Source: an uncultured Pseudomonadota bacterium
GTDB taxonomy: Bacteria > Pseudomonadota > Gammaproteobacteria > Burkholderiales > Usitatibacteraceae
Length of the DNA: 24,113 bases
Reading direction: 5' to 3'
Assembly: GCA_937898635.1 (NCBI GenBank)
Contig: CALEJW010000085.1
Span: 1-24,113, forward strand
Shown here: piece by piece, positions 1 to 8,876 of the stretch
How positions within the stretch are numbered: position 1 is the stretch's first letter
How the letters are laid out: each line of letters opens with the position of its first letter
The notes under the pieces: generated by a model
Seen by the model: only the letters and a program-made list of their open reading frames with translations
Told to the model about the DNA's origin: nothing
The model's database searches: none
Translations under genes and position numbers: made by a program

Positions 1-252
1 TTCAACACCGCGCGCATCGAGGCGCTCGAGCTCGACAACCTCTACGAGGCGGCGCGGGCGACCATGGTGAGCGCGGAGGCGCGCAAGGAGACGCGCGGCG
101 CCCACGACCGCGAGGATTTCCACGCGCGCGACGACGCGAACTGGCTCAAGCACTCGCTGTGGTACCGCGACGGCGACCGCCTGGACTACAAGCCCGTCAC
201 CCTGAAGCCGCTCTCGGTGGAGTCCATCGAGCCCAAGGCGCGCGTCTACTGA
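1..252 (+). CDS. sdhA: Succinate dehydrogenase flavoprotein subunit, C-terminal end (partial)
   Basis: The reading frame is open from the first base and ends at TGA 250-252, giving the last 83 residues of SdhA. The residues ARIEALELDNLYEAAR and the downstream ESRGAHxREDF-like stretch (here ETRGAHDREDFHARDD), followed by WLKHSLWY, are the conserved C-terminal segment of the succinate dehydrogenase/fumarate reductase flavoprotein. In the intact enzyme this subunit carries covalent FAD, oxidises succinate to fumarate and passes electrons to SdhB. The FAD and active-site regions lie upstream of the window. It sits 17 bp before sdhB, so both are probably on one transcript with sdhC and sdhD further upstream. 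Identity is nearly certain from the sequence and the following gene. Confidence 0.95.
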   Translation, partial: FNTARIEALELDNLYEAARATMVSAEARKETRGAHDREDFHARDDANWLKHSLWYRDGDRLDYKPVTLKPLSVESIEPKARVY

Positions 253-269
253 GCCAGGACCCCGACCCC

Positions 270-965
270 ATGAAATTCCGGATCCAGCGCTACGACCCCG
301 ACAAGGACGCCCGTCCGTACTTCCAGGACTACGACGTGGCGATGGGCCCGGCCGACCGGATGCTCCTCGACGCGCTGGTGCGCATCAAGGCTGAGGACGA
401 CACGCTGTCGCTGCGCCGCTCCTGCCGCGAGGGGGTGTGCGGTTCCGACGCCATGAACATCAACGGCCGCAACGGGCTCGCCTGCGTCACCAAGCTCGCC
501 GAGCTGGCCGAGCCGGTGGTCATCAAGCCGCTGCCCGGGCTGCCGGTGATCCGCGACCTGATCGTGGACATGACGCTCTTCTTCGACCAGTACCACTCGG
601 TGAAGCCCTACGTCATCGACGACCGGCCCTTTCCCGAGAAGGAGCGGCGCCAGTCGCCGCAGGAGCGCGCGGAGCTCGACGGGCTCTACGAGTGCATCCT
701 GTGCGCGTGCTGCTCGACCTCCTGCCCGTCGTTCTGGTGGAACCCGGACAAGTTCGTGGGACCCGCGGGGCTGCTCAACGCCTACCGGTTCATCGCCGAC
801 AGCCGCGACCAGGCCCTCAACGAGCGGCTGGACGACCTGGAGGACCCCTACCGGCTCTTCCGCTGCCACACGATCATGAACTGCGTGGACGTGTGCCCGA
901 AGGGGCTCAATCCCACGCTCGCCATCGGCAGGATCAAGGAGCTGATGGTCCGCAGGGCGGTGTAA
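270..965 (+). CDS. sdhB: Succinate dehydrogenase iron-sulfur subunit
   Basis: This 231-residue protein is the electron-transfer subunit of complex II, relaying electrons from FAD in SdhA to quinone at the membrane anchor. All cluster ligands are visible. The [2Fe-2S] site is C52, C57, D60 and C72, with Asp as fourth ligand as in E. coli. The [4Fe-4S] site is C142, C145, C148 and C209, and the [3Fe-4S] site is C152, C199 and C205. The ATG at 270 is chosen because MKFRIQRYDP matches the family N-terminus and AGGA lies 10 bases upstream. A longer frame opening at 159 would overlap sdhA and is rejected. Length is normal for the family. Confidence 0.97.
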   Translation: MKFRIQRYDPDKDARPYFQDYDVAMGPADRMLLDALVRIKAEDDTLSLRRSCREGVCGSDAMNINGRNGLACVTKLAELAEPVVIKPLPGLPVIRDLIVDMTLFFDQYHSVKPYVIDDRPFPEKERRQSPQERAELDGLYECILCACCSTSCPSFWWNPDKFVGPAGLLNAYRFIADSRDQALNERLDDLEDPYRLFRCHTIMNCVDVCPKGLNPTLAIGRIKELMVRRAV

Positions 966-970
966 GCAAG

Positions 971-1222
971 GTGAAAGAGGCCGAGCGCTCGCGAGAGCGG
1001 CAACGGCTCCGATGGCGCAGCCGCAGAGGGCTGCTCGAGCTGGACATCCTGCTCGAGCGCTTCTGGGCGGATGGCGGGGAAGATCTGGACGACACGGACG
1101 CAAGGCGCCTCGCGAGACTGCTCGCGATGCCGGACAACGACCTGTTCGACCTGGTGATGGGGCGGCGAACCTGCCCGGATCCGGACCTGCAGCCGCTATT
1201 GCAACGACTCAAGGCCGCCTGA
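971..1222 (+). CDS. sdhE: FAD assembly factor SdhE (succinate dehydrogenase flavinylation)
   Basis: This 83-residue protein belongs to the SdhE/YgfY (Sdh5) family, which promotes covalent attachment of FAD to SdhA. The family motif RGxxE is present as R19-G20-L-L-E23, followed by the usual ELDILLERF stretch and a helical acidic C-terminus ending LLQRLKAA. The only sensible start is GTG at 971, five bases after the sdhB stop. The purine-rich AAGCAAG over the sdhB stop can act as ribosome binding site, and the first in-frame ATG lies far inside the conserved core. Position between sdhB and gltA is the common betaproteobacterial arrangement and places the assembly factor with its client enzyme. 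Confidence 0.92.
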   Translation: MKEAERSRERQRLRWRSRRGLLELDILLERFWADGGEDLDDTDARRLARLLAMPDNDLFDLVMGRRTCPDPDLQPLLQRLKAA

Positions 1223-1244
1223 GGCGGCCCACTTGGAGACCCGC

Positions 1245-2552
<1,308 letters not shown>

Positions 2553-2577
2553 CGTCCCCATCCCCCACGAGGCCCCC

Positions 2578-5436
2578 ATGTCCAGCGTCATGAAGCAGTT
2601 CGAGGCTTCCTCGCACCTCTACGGCGCCAACGCGCCGTTCGTCGAGGAGCTCTACGAGCGCTACCTCCGGGACCCGGCGTCGGTCGCCCCGGAATGGCGC
2701 GCGCAGTTCGACGCCTGGCAGGGGGCGGGCCGGGGGCGGGACGTCGCCCACGGGCCGGTGATCGAGTCCTTCGCGGGCCTCGCGAGGGCGGCGGCGGCGG
2801 CGCAGCCGCCGCCCGCGCCGGCGAGCGCGGAGCACGAGGAAAAGCAGCTCAAGGTGCAGATGTTCATCCGCGCGCACCGCACCACGGGGTCGCACTACTC
2901 CAACCTCGACCCGTTGAAGCGCATGGACAAGGTCCCGGTGCCCGAGCTCGAGCTCGAGTACTACGGCTTCGGGGAGGCGGACCTCGACACCGAGTTCTCG
3001 ATGGGCTCCTTCGCCAACCGCAAGGAGCGCCGCAAGCTCCGCGAGATCGTGGCGATGGTGAGGAAGACCTACTGCGACACGATCGGCGTCGAGTACATGT
3101 ACCTCTCCTCGATGGAGGAGAAGCGCTGGCTGCGGGAGCGCTTCGAGGGCACGCTCTCCACGCCGAAGCTCGGCCCCGAGGAGAAGCGCTTCCTCCTCGA
3201 GCGCCTCACCGCCTCCGAGACGCTGGAGCGCTACCTGCACACCCGCTACGTGGGCCAGAAGCGCTTCTCGGGCGAGGGCGGCGAGAGCCTCGTGCCGCTC
3301 CTGGACATCGTGATCGAGGAGGGCGGCGCCCAGGGCCTCAAGGAAGTGGTGATCGGCATGGCGCACCGCGGGCGCCTGAACGTCCTGGTGAACAACCTCG
3401 GCAAGGTCCCCGCGGACCTCTTTTCCGAGTTCGAGGGCAAGAAGGCCGCCGAGCTCGCCTCGGGGGACGTGAAGTACCACCAGGGCTTCTCCTCGGACAT
3501 CCAGACCGCGGGCGGCAAGGTGCACCTCACGCTCGCCTTCAACCCCTCGCACCTGGAGATCGTGAACCCCGTGGTCGAGGGCTCGGTGCGCGCGCGCCAG
3601 CACCGCCGCGGGGACCTCAAGGGCGATCTCGTGCTGCCGCTCCTGATCCACGGCGACGCCGCCTTCGCGGGCCAGGGCGTGGTGATGGAGACGCTCGCGC
3701 TCTCGCAGACGCGCGGCTACCGCACGGGCGGGACGATCCACGTGATCGTGAACAACCAGATCGGCTTCACCACCTCGGACACGCGCGACACCCGCTCCTC
3801 GCTCTACTGCACGGGCATCGCCAAGATGGTCGAGGCGCCGGTCTTCCACGTGAACGGCGACGACCCCGAGGCGGTCGCGATGGTGGCGAGGATCGCCCTC
3901 GACTACCGGATGAAGTTCCACCGCGACGTCGTGATCGACATGGTGTGCTTCCGGCGCCTGGGCCACAACGAGCAGGACGAGCCCTTCGTCACGCAGCCGC
4001 TCATGTACAAGAAGATCGCGCAGCACCCCGGCACCCGCAAGCTCTACGCCGACCGGCTCGAGCGCGAGGGCGTGGTCGCGCCCGGCTTCGCCGACCAGCT
4101 GGTGACGAGCGTTCGCGCCGCGCTCGACGCGGGCAAGCCCACCAACCCGAAGATCCTCTACGGCCTGCGCTCCTCGCTCGCGGTGGACTGGGCGCCCTAC
4201 ATGGGCGTCGAGTGGCGCCGCGCGGTGGACACGTCCGTCCCGATGGACAGGCTCAAGGCGCTCGCCGTGCGCCTCACCGACATCCCGCCCACCTTCAAGC
4301 TGCACCCGACCGTCGAGCGCATGCTCGCCGCGCGGCGCGAGATGGGAGCGGGCAGGCTCGCCCTGGACTGGGGCATGGCGGAGAACCTCGCCTACGCCTC
4401 TCTCGTGGACGAGGGCCACCCCGTGCGCCTCTCGGGCCAGGACAGCGGCCGCGGCACATTCGCCCACCGCCACGCGGTGCTGCACGACCAGAACCGGGAG
4501 AAGTGGGACTCGGGCGTCTACCTGCCGCTGCAGCACATCCGCGAGGGCCAGGCCAACTTCCTCGTGATCGATTCGCTCCTCTCGGAGGAGGCGGTGCTCG
4601 GCTTCGAGTACGGCTACGCCACCGCGCACCCCTTCGAGCTGGTGATCTGGGAGGCGCAGTTCGGCGACTTCGCCAACGGCGCCCAGGTGGTGATCGACCA
4701 GTTCATCGCCTCGGGCGAGGCGAAGTGGGGGCGGCTGTGCGCGCTCACGATGTTCCTGCCCCACGGCTACGAGGGGCAGGGCCCCGAGCACTCCTCGGCG
4801 AGGCTGGAGCGCTACCTGCAGCTGTGCGCCGAGCACAACATCCAGGTCGTCGTGCCCTCGACGCCGGCGCAGTTCTTCCACATGATCCGCCGGCAGATCC
4901 TGCGGCCCATGAGGAAGCCCCTCATCGTGATGACGCCGAAGAGCCTGCTCCGGCGCAAGGAATCCTCCTCGCCCCTGGCGGACCTCGCCGACCCGAAGGG
5001 CTTCCACTGCGTGATCGGCGACCCCGCGGAGCCCTCGCCGAAGAAGGTGAAGCGCGTGGTCTTCTGCTCCGGCAAGGTCTACTTCGACATCGCGGCCGAG
5101 CGCGACAGGCGCGGCATCGACAACGTCGCCCTGGTGCGCCTCGAGCAGCTCTACCCGTTCCCGCACTCCGACTTCGCCGAGCAGATCGCGCGCTACCCGA
5201 ACGCGAAGAGCGTCGTGTGGGCGCAGGAGGAGCCGGCCAACCAGGGCGCGTGGCACCGCATCCAGCACTACCTCCTCGAGCACGTGCGGGCCGACCAGGT
5301 GCTCACGGCGGCGCAGCGCAAGTCCTCGGCCTCGCCCGCCGTGGGCTACCTCGCGCTGCACAACCAGCAGCAGAAGGAACTCATCGACGCGGCCCTCACG
5401 CTGGACGCCGCTTCCCCGAAGAAGGCCGCCGCCTGA
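2578..5436 (+). CDS. sucA: 2-oxoglutarate dehydrogenase E1 component
   Basis: This 952-residue thiamine-diphosphate enzyme decarboxylates 2-oxoglutarate and reductively succinylates the lipoyl arm of E2. The N-terminus has the E1o-specific segment FVEELYERYLRDPASV, which in this family contacts E2. Family motifs follow: HRTTGSHYSNLDPL, MAHRGRLNVL (active-site H263), HGDAAFAGQGVV (360s, ThDP/Mg region), NNQIGFTT, and a transketolase-like C-terminal half with LPHGYEGQGPEHSSAR. Length is close to the E. coli protein (933). The start has only a weak GAGG at 2569-2572, six bases ahead, but MKQFEASSHLYG just after it is typical. It is followed 31 bp later by sucB. Confidence 0.97.
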   Translation: MSSVMKQFEASSHLYGANAPFVEELYERYLRDPASVAPEWRAQFDAWQGAGRGRDVAHGPVIESFAGLARAAAAAQPPPAPASAEHEEKQLKVQMFIRAHRTTGSHYSNLDPLKRMDKVPVPELELEYYGFGEADLDTEFSMGSFANRKERRKLREIVAMVRKTYCDTIGVEYMYLSSMEEKRWLRERFEGTLSTPKLGPEEKRFLLERLTASETLERYLHTRYVGQKRFSGEGGESLVPLLDIVIEEGGAQGLKEVVIGMAHRGRLNVLVNNLGKVPADLFSEFEGKKAAELASGDVKYHQGFSSDIQTAGGKVHLTLAFNPSHLEIVNPVVEGSVRARQHRRGDLKGDLVLPLLIHGDAAFAGQGVVMETLALSQTRGYRTGGTIHVIVNNQIGFTTSDTRDTRSSLYCTGIAKMVEAPVFHVNGDDPEAVAMVARIALDYRMKFHRDVVIDMVCFRRLGHNEQDEPFVTQPLMYKKIAQHPGTRKLYADRLEREGVVAPGFADQLVTSVRAALDAGKPTNPKILYGLRSSLAVDWAPYMGVEWRRAVDTSVPMDRLKALAVRLTDIPPTFKLHPTVERMLAARREMGAGRLALDWGMAENLAYASLVDEGHPVRLSGQDSGRGTFAHRHAVLHDQNREKWDSGVYLPLQHIREGQANFLVIDSLLSEEAVLGFEYGYATAHPFELVIWEAQFGDFANGAQVVIDQFIASGEAKWGRLCALTMFLPHGYEGQGPEHSSARLERYLQLCAEHNIQVVVPSTPAQFFHMIRRQILRPMRKPLIVMTPKSLLRRKESSSPLADLADPKGFHCVIGDPAEPSPKKVKRVVFCSGKVYFDIAAERDRRGIDNVALVRLEQLYPFPHSDFAEQIARYPNAKSVVWAQEEPANQGAWHRIQHYLLEHVRADQVLTAAQRKSSASPAVGYLALHNQQQKELIDAALTLDAASPKKAAA

Positions 5437-5467
5437 GGGCGGGCCGGCGACCACGGAAGGAAACGAC

Positions 5468-6673
5468 ATGCGAGTCGAAGTGAAGGTCCCGCAACTCTCC
5501 GAGAGCGTCTCGGAGGCGACTCTCGTCGCCTGGCGCCGCAAGGCGGGCGAGGCGGTCAAGCGCGACGAGAACCTGATCGACGTCGAGACCGACAAGGTCG
5601 TGCTCGAGCTTCCCGCGCCGGCCGACGGCGTCCTCGCGGAGATCCTCAAGGCCGACGGCTCCACCGTGGGCTCCGGCGAGGTGATCGCGGTGATCGACAC
5701 CGCGGGCGCCGTCGCCGCCGCGCCGCCGGCGATCGACCCGGTGCAGGCCGCGAAGGCGGCCGCCGCGGAAGCGGCGCCGGCCGGCGCCAAGGCCGCCTCG
5801 CCCTCCGCGGCCAAGCTCGCCGCCGAGCAGGGCGTGGACACGGCGAAGCTCGCCGGGACGGGACGCGACGGGCGCGTCACGAAGGCGGACGTGCTGGCCG
5901 CCGGGAGCGCGCCCGCGAAGGAGCCCGCGCCGCCGGCCGCGAAGGCCGCCGCCGCGCCCGCGCCCGCCGGGGCGCGGCCCGAGCAGCGCGTGCCGATGTC
6001 GCGGCTTCGCGCCCGCATCGCCGAGCGGCTCGTGCAGTCGCAGTCGACGGCGGCCATCCTCACCACGTTCAACGAGGTGAACATGGCGCCGGTGATCGAG
6101 CTGCGCAGCCGCTACAAGGACCGCTTCGAGAAGCAGCACGGCGTGAAGCTCGGCTTCATGTCCTTCTTCGTGAAGGCCGCGGTCGCCGCGCTGCGCCGTT
6201 ACCCGATCGTGAACGCCTCCATCGACGGCAACGACATCGTCTACCACGGCTACTACGACGTGGGCATCGCCGTGGGCAGCGAGCGCGGCCTCGTGGTGCC
6301 GATCCTGCGCGACGCGGACCGGATGTCGATCGCGGACATCGAGCGCGCCATCGCCGACTTCGGCCAGCGCGCCAGGGACGGCAAGATCACCATCGAGGAG
6401 CTGACCGGCGGCACGTTCTCGATCTCCAACGGGGGCGTCTTCGGCTCGATGCTCTCCACGCCCATCATCAACCCGCCGCAGAGCGCGATCCTCGGGATCC
6501 ACGCCACGAAGGACCGGGCGGTGGTCGAGAACGGGCAGGTGGTGGTGCGGCCCATGAACTACCTCGCGCTCTCCTACGACCACCGGATCGTCGACGGCCG
6601 CGAGGCGGTGCTCTCGCTGGTGGCCATCAAGGAGGCGCTCGAGGACCCCGCGCGCCAGCTCCTGGACGTCTAG
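5468..6673 (+). CDS. sucB: Dihydrolipoyllysine succinyltransferase, E2 of 2-oxoglutarate dehydrogenase
   Basis: This 401-residue core subunit carries succinyl groups on lipoate and transfers them to CoA. The domains are a single lipoyl domain (1-78) with lipoylated K43 in DVETDKVVLE, an Ala/Pro linker, a peripheral E1/E3-binding domain (about 111-144, SPSAAKLAAEQGVD...GRVTKADV), a second flexible Ala/Pro linker, and the catalytic trimer domain (172-401) with SYDHRIVDG, giving H372 and D376. One lipoyl domain plus MSRLRARIAERLV is characteristic of the succinyl rather than acetyl enzyme. A good ribosome binding site (GGAAGG at 5455-5460) precedes ATG 5468. It is co-oriented with sucA. Confidence 0.97.
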   Translation: MRVEVKVPQLSESVSEATLVAWRRKAGEAVKRDENLIDVETDKVVLELPAPADGVLAEILKADGSTVGSGEVIAVIDTAGAVAAAPPAIDPVQAAKAAAAEAAPAGAKAASPSAAKLAAEQGVDTAKLAGTGRDGRVTKADVLAAGSAPAKEPAPPAAKAAAAPAPAGARPEQRVPMSRLRARIAERLVQSQSTAAILTTFNEVNMAPVIELRSRYKDRFEKQHGVKLGFMSFFVKAAVAALRRYPIVNASIDGNDIVYHGYYDVGIAVGSERGLVVPILRDADRMSIADIERAIADFGQRARDGKITIEELTGGTFSISNGGVFGSMLSTPIINPPQSAILGIHATKDRAVVENGQVVVRPMNYLALSYDHRIVDGREAVLSLVAIKEALEDPARQLLDV

Positions 6674-6683
6674 GGGCCCGTGA

Positions 6684-6977
6684 TTGGCGCGACGCGGAAG
6701 GATCTGGCGGCCCGCGACCGTCCTGAGGCGGGGGTTCTTCCTCGTGCTGGGCTCGCTCCTCGTGGGCTTCCTCGCGGTCCTCTTCCAGCAGGCGCTGGGC
6801 GTTTACCTGCCGCGCCACTTCGCGGTGTCCCTCGCGGTGGGGCTCGCGGTGGCGGCGACCTTCTGGCTGCTCGGGCTCCTGAAGCACCCGCCGATGTTAC
6901 TGAAGAACGTGCACCCGCTCGCCGCGGGGCTGTGCGCGGGGCTCGGCGTGCATATCGCGCGGTTCTGGCTGCGCTAG
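6684..6977 (+). CDS. Small hypothetical inner-membrane protein between sucB and lpd
   Basis: This 97-residue frame starts 10 bp after the sucB stop with TTG at 6684. The in-frame TGA at 6681-6683 excludes any earlier start, and AGGGG at 6672-6676 is an acceptable ribosome binding site. A basic N-terminus (MARRGRIWRPATVLRR) is followed by three likely membrane segments near residues 17-37, 45-65 and 78-95, joined by short loops, the second carrying KHPPMLLKNVHP. The positive-inside pattern suggests an N-terminus in the cytoplasm. I do not recognise the family and assign no function. A GTG at 6744 is an alternative start but would cut into the first helix. Being coding is supported by the hydrophobic periodicity and operon position only. 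Confidence 0.6.
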   Translation: MARRGRIWRPATVLRRGFFLVLGSLLVGFLAVLFQQALGVYLPRHFAVSLAVGLAVAATFWLLGLLKHPPMLLKNVHPLAAGLCAGLGVHIARFWLR

Positions 6978-7001
6978 CGCGGCGCTACGCTCTGGGCAAA
7001 A

Positions 7002-7186
7002 CGGGGAACGCCGATGAACGCCGATGTCACGCCGATGAACGCCGATGAACGCCGATATTCAGGTCGTAGATTGCAGGTCGGACGCAGCGGAAACGTTTCG
7101 ATCGGCTTTGACAACCCGTGGCGTGGCTCCGTCATGCCCTTATCGGCGTTCATCGGCGTGACATCGGCGTTCATCGGCGTTCCCCG
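7002..7186. repeat. Palindromic intergenic repeat, copy 1 (upstream of lpd)
   Basis: Positions 7002-7046 and 7142-7186 are perfect inverted repeats of 45 bases, built from tandem units of the type GAACGCCGAT with one GTCACGCCGAT variant. The left arm has one extra unit (7047-7056). The 85-base core between 7057 and 7141 contains the palindrome GAAACGTTTC (7090-7099) and a partial internal pair, 7081-7088 with 7126-7133. The whole could fold into a long hairpin as DNA or RNA. It lies in the sucB-lpd gap and ends about 50 bases before the lpd start. A second copy lies after lpd in the same orientation. No transposase or clear target duplication is visible. Confidence 0.95.
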
Positions 7187-7236
7187 CCTTACCCCGCGCG
7201 GCAAGCAGAAACCCAGTGCAAAGGAATCGAATCGCC

Positions 7237-8667
7237 ATGTCGCAAACCTATGACGTCGTCGTGATCGGTGCCGGCCCCGGCGGCTACATCGCCGCGGTGC
7301 GCGCCGCCCAGCTCGGACTCAAGACCGCCTGCATCGAGGGCTGGCGCAACGCGAAGGGCGAGCTCGCCCTCGGCGGCACCTGCCTCAACGTGGGCTGCAT
7401 CCCCTCGAAGGCGCTCCTCGCCTCCTCGGAGGAATTCGAGCGCGTGAACCACCACCTGGACGAGCACGGCATCGCCGTCTCCGGGGCGAAGGTGGACATC
7501 GCGAAGATGCAGGCGCGCAAGGACGGCATCGTCGCCAAGATGACCAAGGGAATCGAGTTCCTCTTCAAGAAGAACAAGATCACCTGGCTGCAGGGCTTCG
7601 GGCGCCTCGCGGCGGCGGGCGACACGTACACGGTCGAGGTGGTGAACGGCGAGAAGAAGGAGACGGTGCAGGCGCGCCACGTCGTTGTCGCGACGGGCTC
7701 GAAGGCGAGGCACCTGCCCAACGTGGCCGTGGACAACGTGACCATCTGCGACAACGAGGGCGCGCTCGCGCTCGGCGCGGCCCCGAAGCGCCTGGGCGTC
7801 ATCGGCGCGGGCGTGATCGGCCTGGAGCTGGGCAGCGTCTGGCGCCGCCTGGGCTCGGAGGTCACGATCCTGGAGGCGCTCCCCGTGTTCCTGGGCGCGT
7901 GCGACGAGGCGGTGCAGAAGGAGGCGTGGAAGATCTTCACCAAGGGACAGGGCCTCGGCATCCGCCTCGGCGTGAAGATCGAGAAGGTCTCGATCCGCAA
8001 GAACGCGGTCCTCGTGGAATACACGGACGACAAGGGCCTCGCGCAGAAGCTCGAGTGCGACAAGCTGGTCGTCTCCGTGGGGCGCATTCCCAACACGGAC
8101 GGCCTGGGGGCGGTGAACGTGGGCCTCAAGGTGGACGAGCGCGGCTTCGTCGAGGTGGACGCGCAGTGCCGCACCAACCTTCCCAACGTCTGGGCCATCG
8201 GCGACGTGGTGCGCGGGCCCATGCTCGCCCACAAGGCCGAGGACGAGGGCGTCATGGTCGCGGAGCTCATCGCCGGGCAGAAGCCGCACATCGACTACGA
8301 CTGCATCCCCTGGATCATCTACACCTCGCCGGAGGTGGCCTGGGTGGGGATGACGGAGCAGAAGGCGAAGGCGGACGGGATCGCCGTGCGCACCGGGCAG
8401 TTCCCCTTCGCGATCAACGGCCGCGCGCTCGGCACGGGCCAGTCGCAGGGCTTCGTGAAGATCGTCGCGGACGCGGCGACCGACCGCGTGCTGGGCGTGC
8501 ACATCGTGCACGCGCACGCCTCCGACCTGATCCAGGAGGCGGTGACGGTGATGGAGTTCCGCGGCGCCTCCGAGGACATCGCGCGCATCTGCCACGGGCA
8601 CCCCACGCTCTCCGAGGTGGTGCGCGAGGCCGCGCTCGCCGTCGACAAGCGCTCCCTCAATTCGTGA
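7237..8667 (+). CDS. lpd: Dihydrolipoyl dehydrogenase (E3)
   Basis: This 476-residue FAD flavoenzyme reoxidises the dihydrolipoyl arm of SucB and reduces NAD+. The N-terminal FAD site is VIGAGPGGYIAA, the redox-active disulfide is C49/C54 in GGTCLNVGCIPSK, the NAD-binding GAGVIGLELGSVW lies mid-protein, and the C-terminal catalytic pair is H455 and E460 in HPTLSE. Start ATG 7237 is preferred over the in-frame GTG at 7216, because AAGGA at 7221-7225 precedes it and MSQTYDVVVIG fits the family. It completes the sucA-sucB-lpd set but is separated from sucB by a small membrane-protein gene and a large palindromic repeat, with a second copy beginning 25 bp after its stop. Confidence 0.97.
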   Translation: MSQTYDVVVIGAGPGGYIAAVRAAQLGLKTACIEGWRNAKGELALGGTCLNVGCIPSKALLASSEEFERVNHHLDEHGIAVSGAKVDIAKMQARKDGIVAKMTKGIEFLFKKNKITWLQGFGRLAAAGDTYTVEVVNGEKKETVQARHVVVATGSKARHLPNVAVDNVTICDNEGALALGAAPKRLGVIGAGVIGLELGSVWRRLGSEVTILEALPVFLGACDEAVQKEAWKIFTKGQGLGIRLGVKIEKVSIRKNAVLVEYTDDKGLAQKLECDKLVVSVGRIPNTDGLGAVNVGLKVDERGFVEVDAQCRTNLPNVWAIGDVVRGPMLAHKAEDEGVMVAELIAGQKPHIDYDCIPWIIYTSPEVAWVGMTEQKAKADGIAVRTGQFPFAINGRALGTGQSQGFVKIVADAATDRVLGVHIVHAHASDLIQEAVTVMEFRGASEDIARICHGHPTLSEVVREAALAVDKRSLNS

Positions 8668-8691
8668 GTGGCTGGCGGGGGCAAAGGGCTT

Positions 8692-8862
8692 GGAAACGCC
8701 GATGAACGCCGATGTCACGCCGATGAACGCCGATATTCAGGTCGAAAATCGCATGTCGGACGGAGCGCAAGCGCTTCGATCGGCGTCAACGCCCCGTGGC
8801 GCGGCTCCGTCATGCCCTTATCTGCGTTCATCGGCGTGACATCGGCGTTCATCGGCGTTCCC
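8692..8862. repeat. Palindromic intergenic repeat, copy 2 (between lpd and zapE)
   Basis: The arms at 8695-8734 and 8820-8859 are 40-base inverted repeats with one mismatch (T at 8823). They use the same GAACGCCGAT-type units as copy 1 but with one fewer unit in the left arm. The 85-base core (8735-8819) aligns without gaps to the core of copy 1, with 71 of 85 positions identical by eye. It contains the palindrome AAGCGCTT (8769-8776) and the pair GACGGAGC (8759-8766) with GCTCCGTC (8804-8811). Orientation is the same as copy 1, so lpd sits between direct repeats with a period of about 1.69 kb. The right arm ends 15 bases before the zapE start codon. Confidence 0.95.
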
Positions 8863-8876
8863 GCTCTAGTCGAAGC

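Noticed and set aside
7002..7186. CRISPR array or tandem protein-coding repeat
   Set aside because: Units are only 10-11 bases, lack unique spacers and are arranged as inverted arms. No cas gene is present.
7014..7253. Short ORF starting MNADVTPMNADERR in repeat copy 1, and its relative at 8668-8907
   Set aside because: The peptides are translations of the palindromic repeat units and continue antiphase into lpd or zapE, with no independent coding signal.
6992..8870. Composite transposon carrying lpd
   Set aside because: No transposase or recombinase lies between the copies, no target duplication is visible, and lpd is where synteny predicts it.
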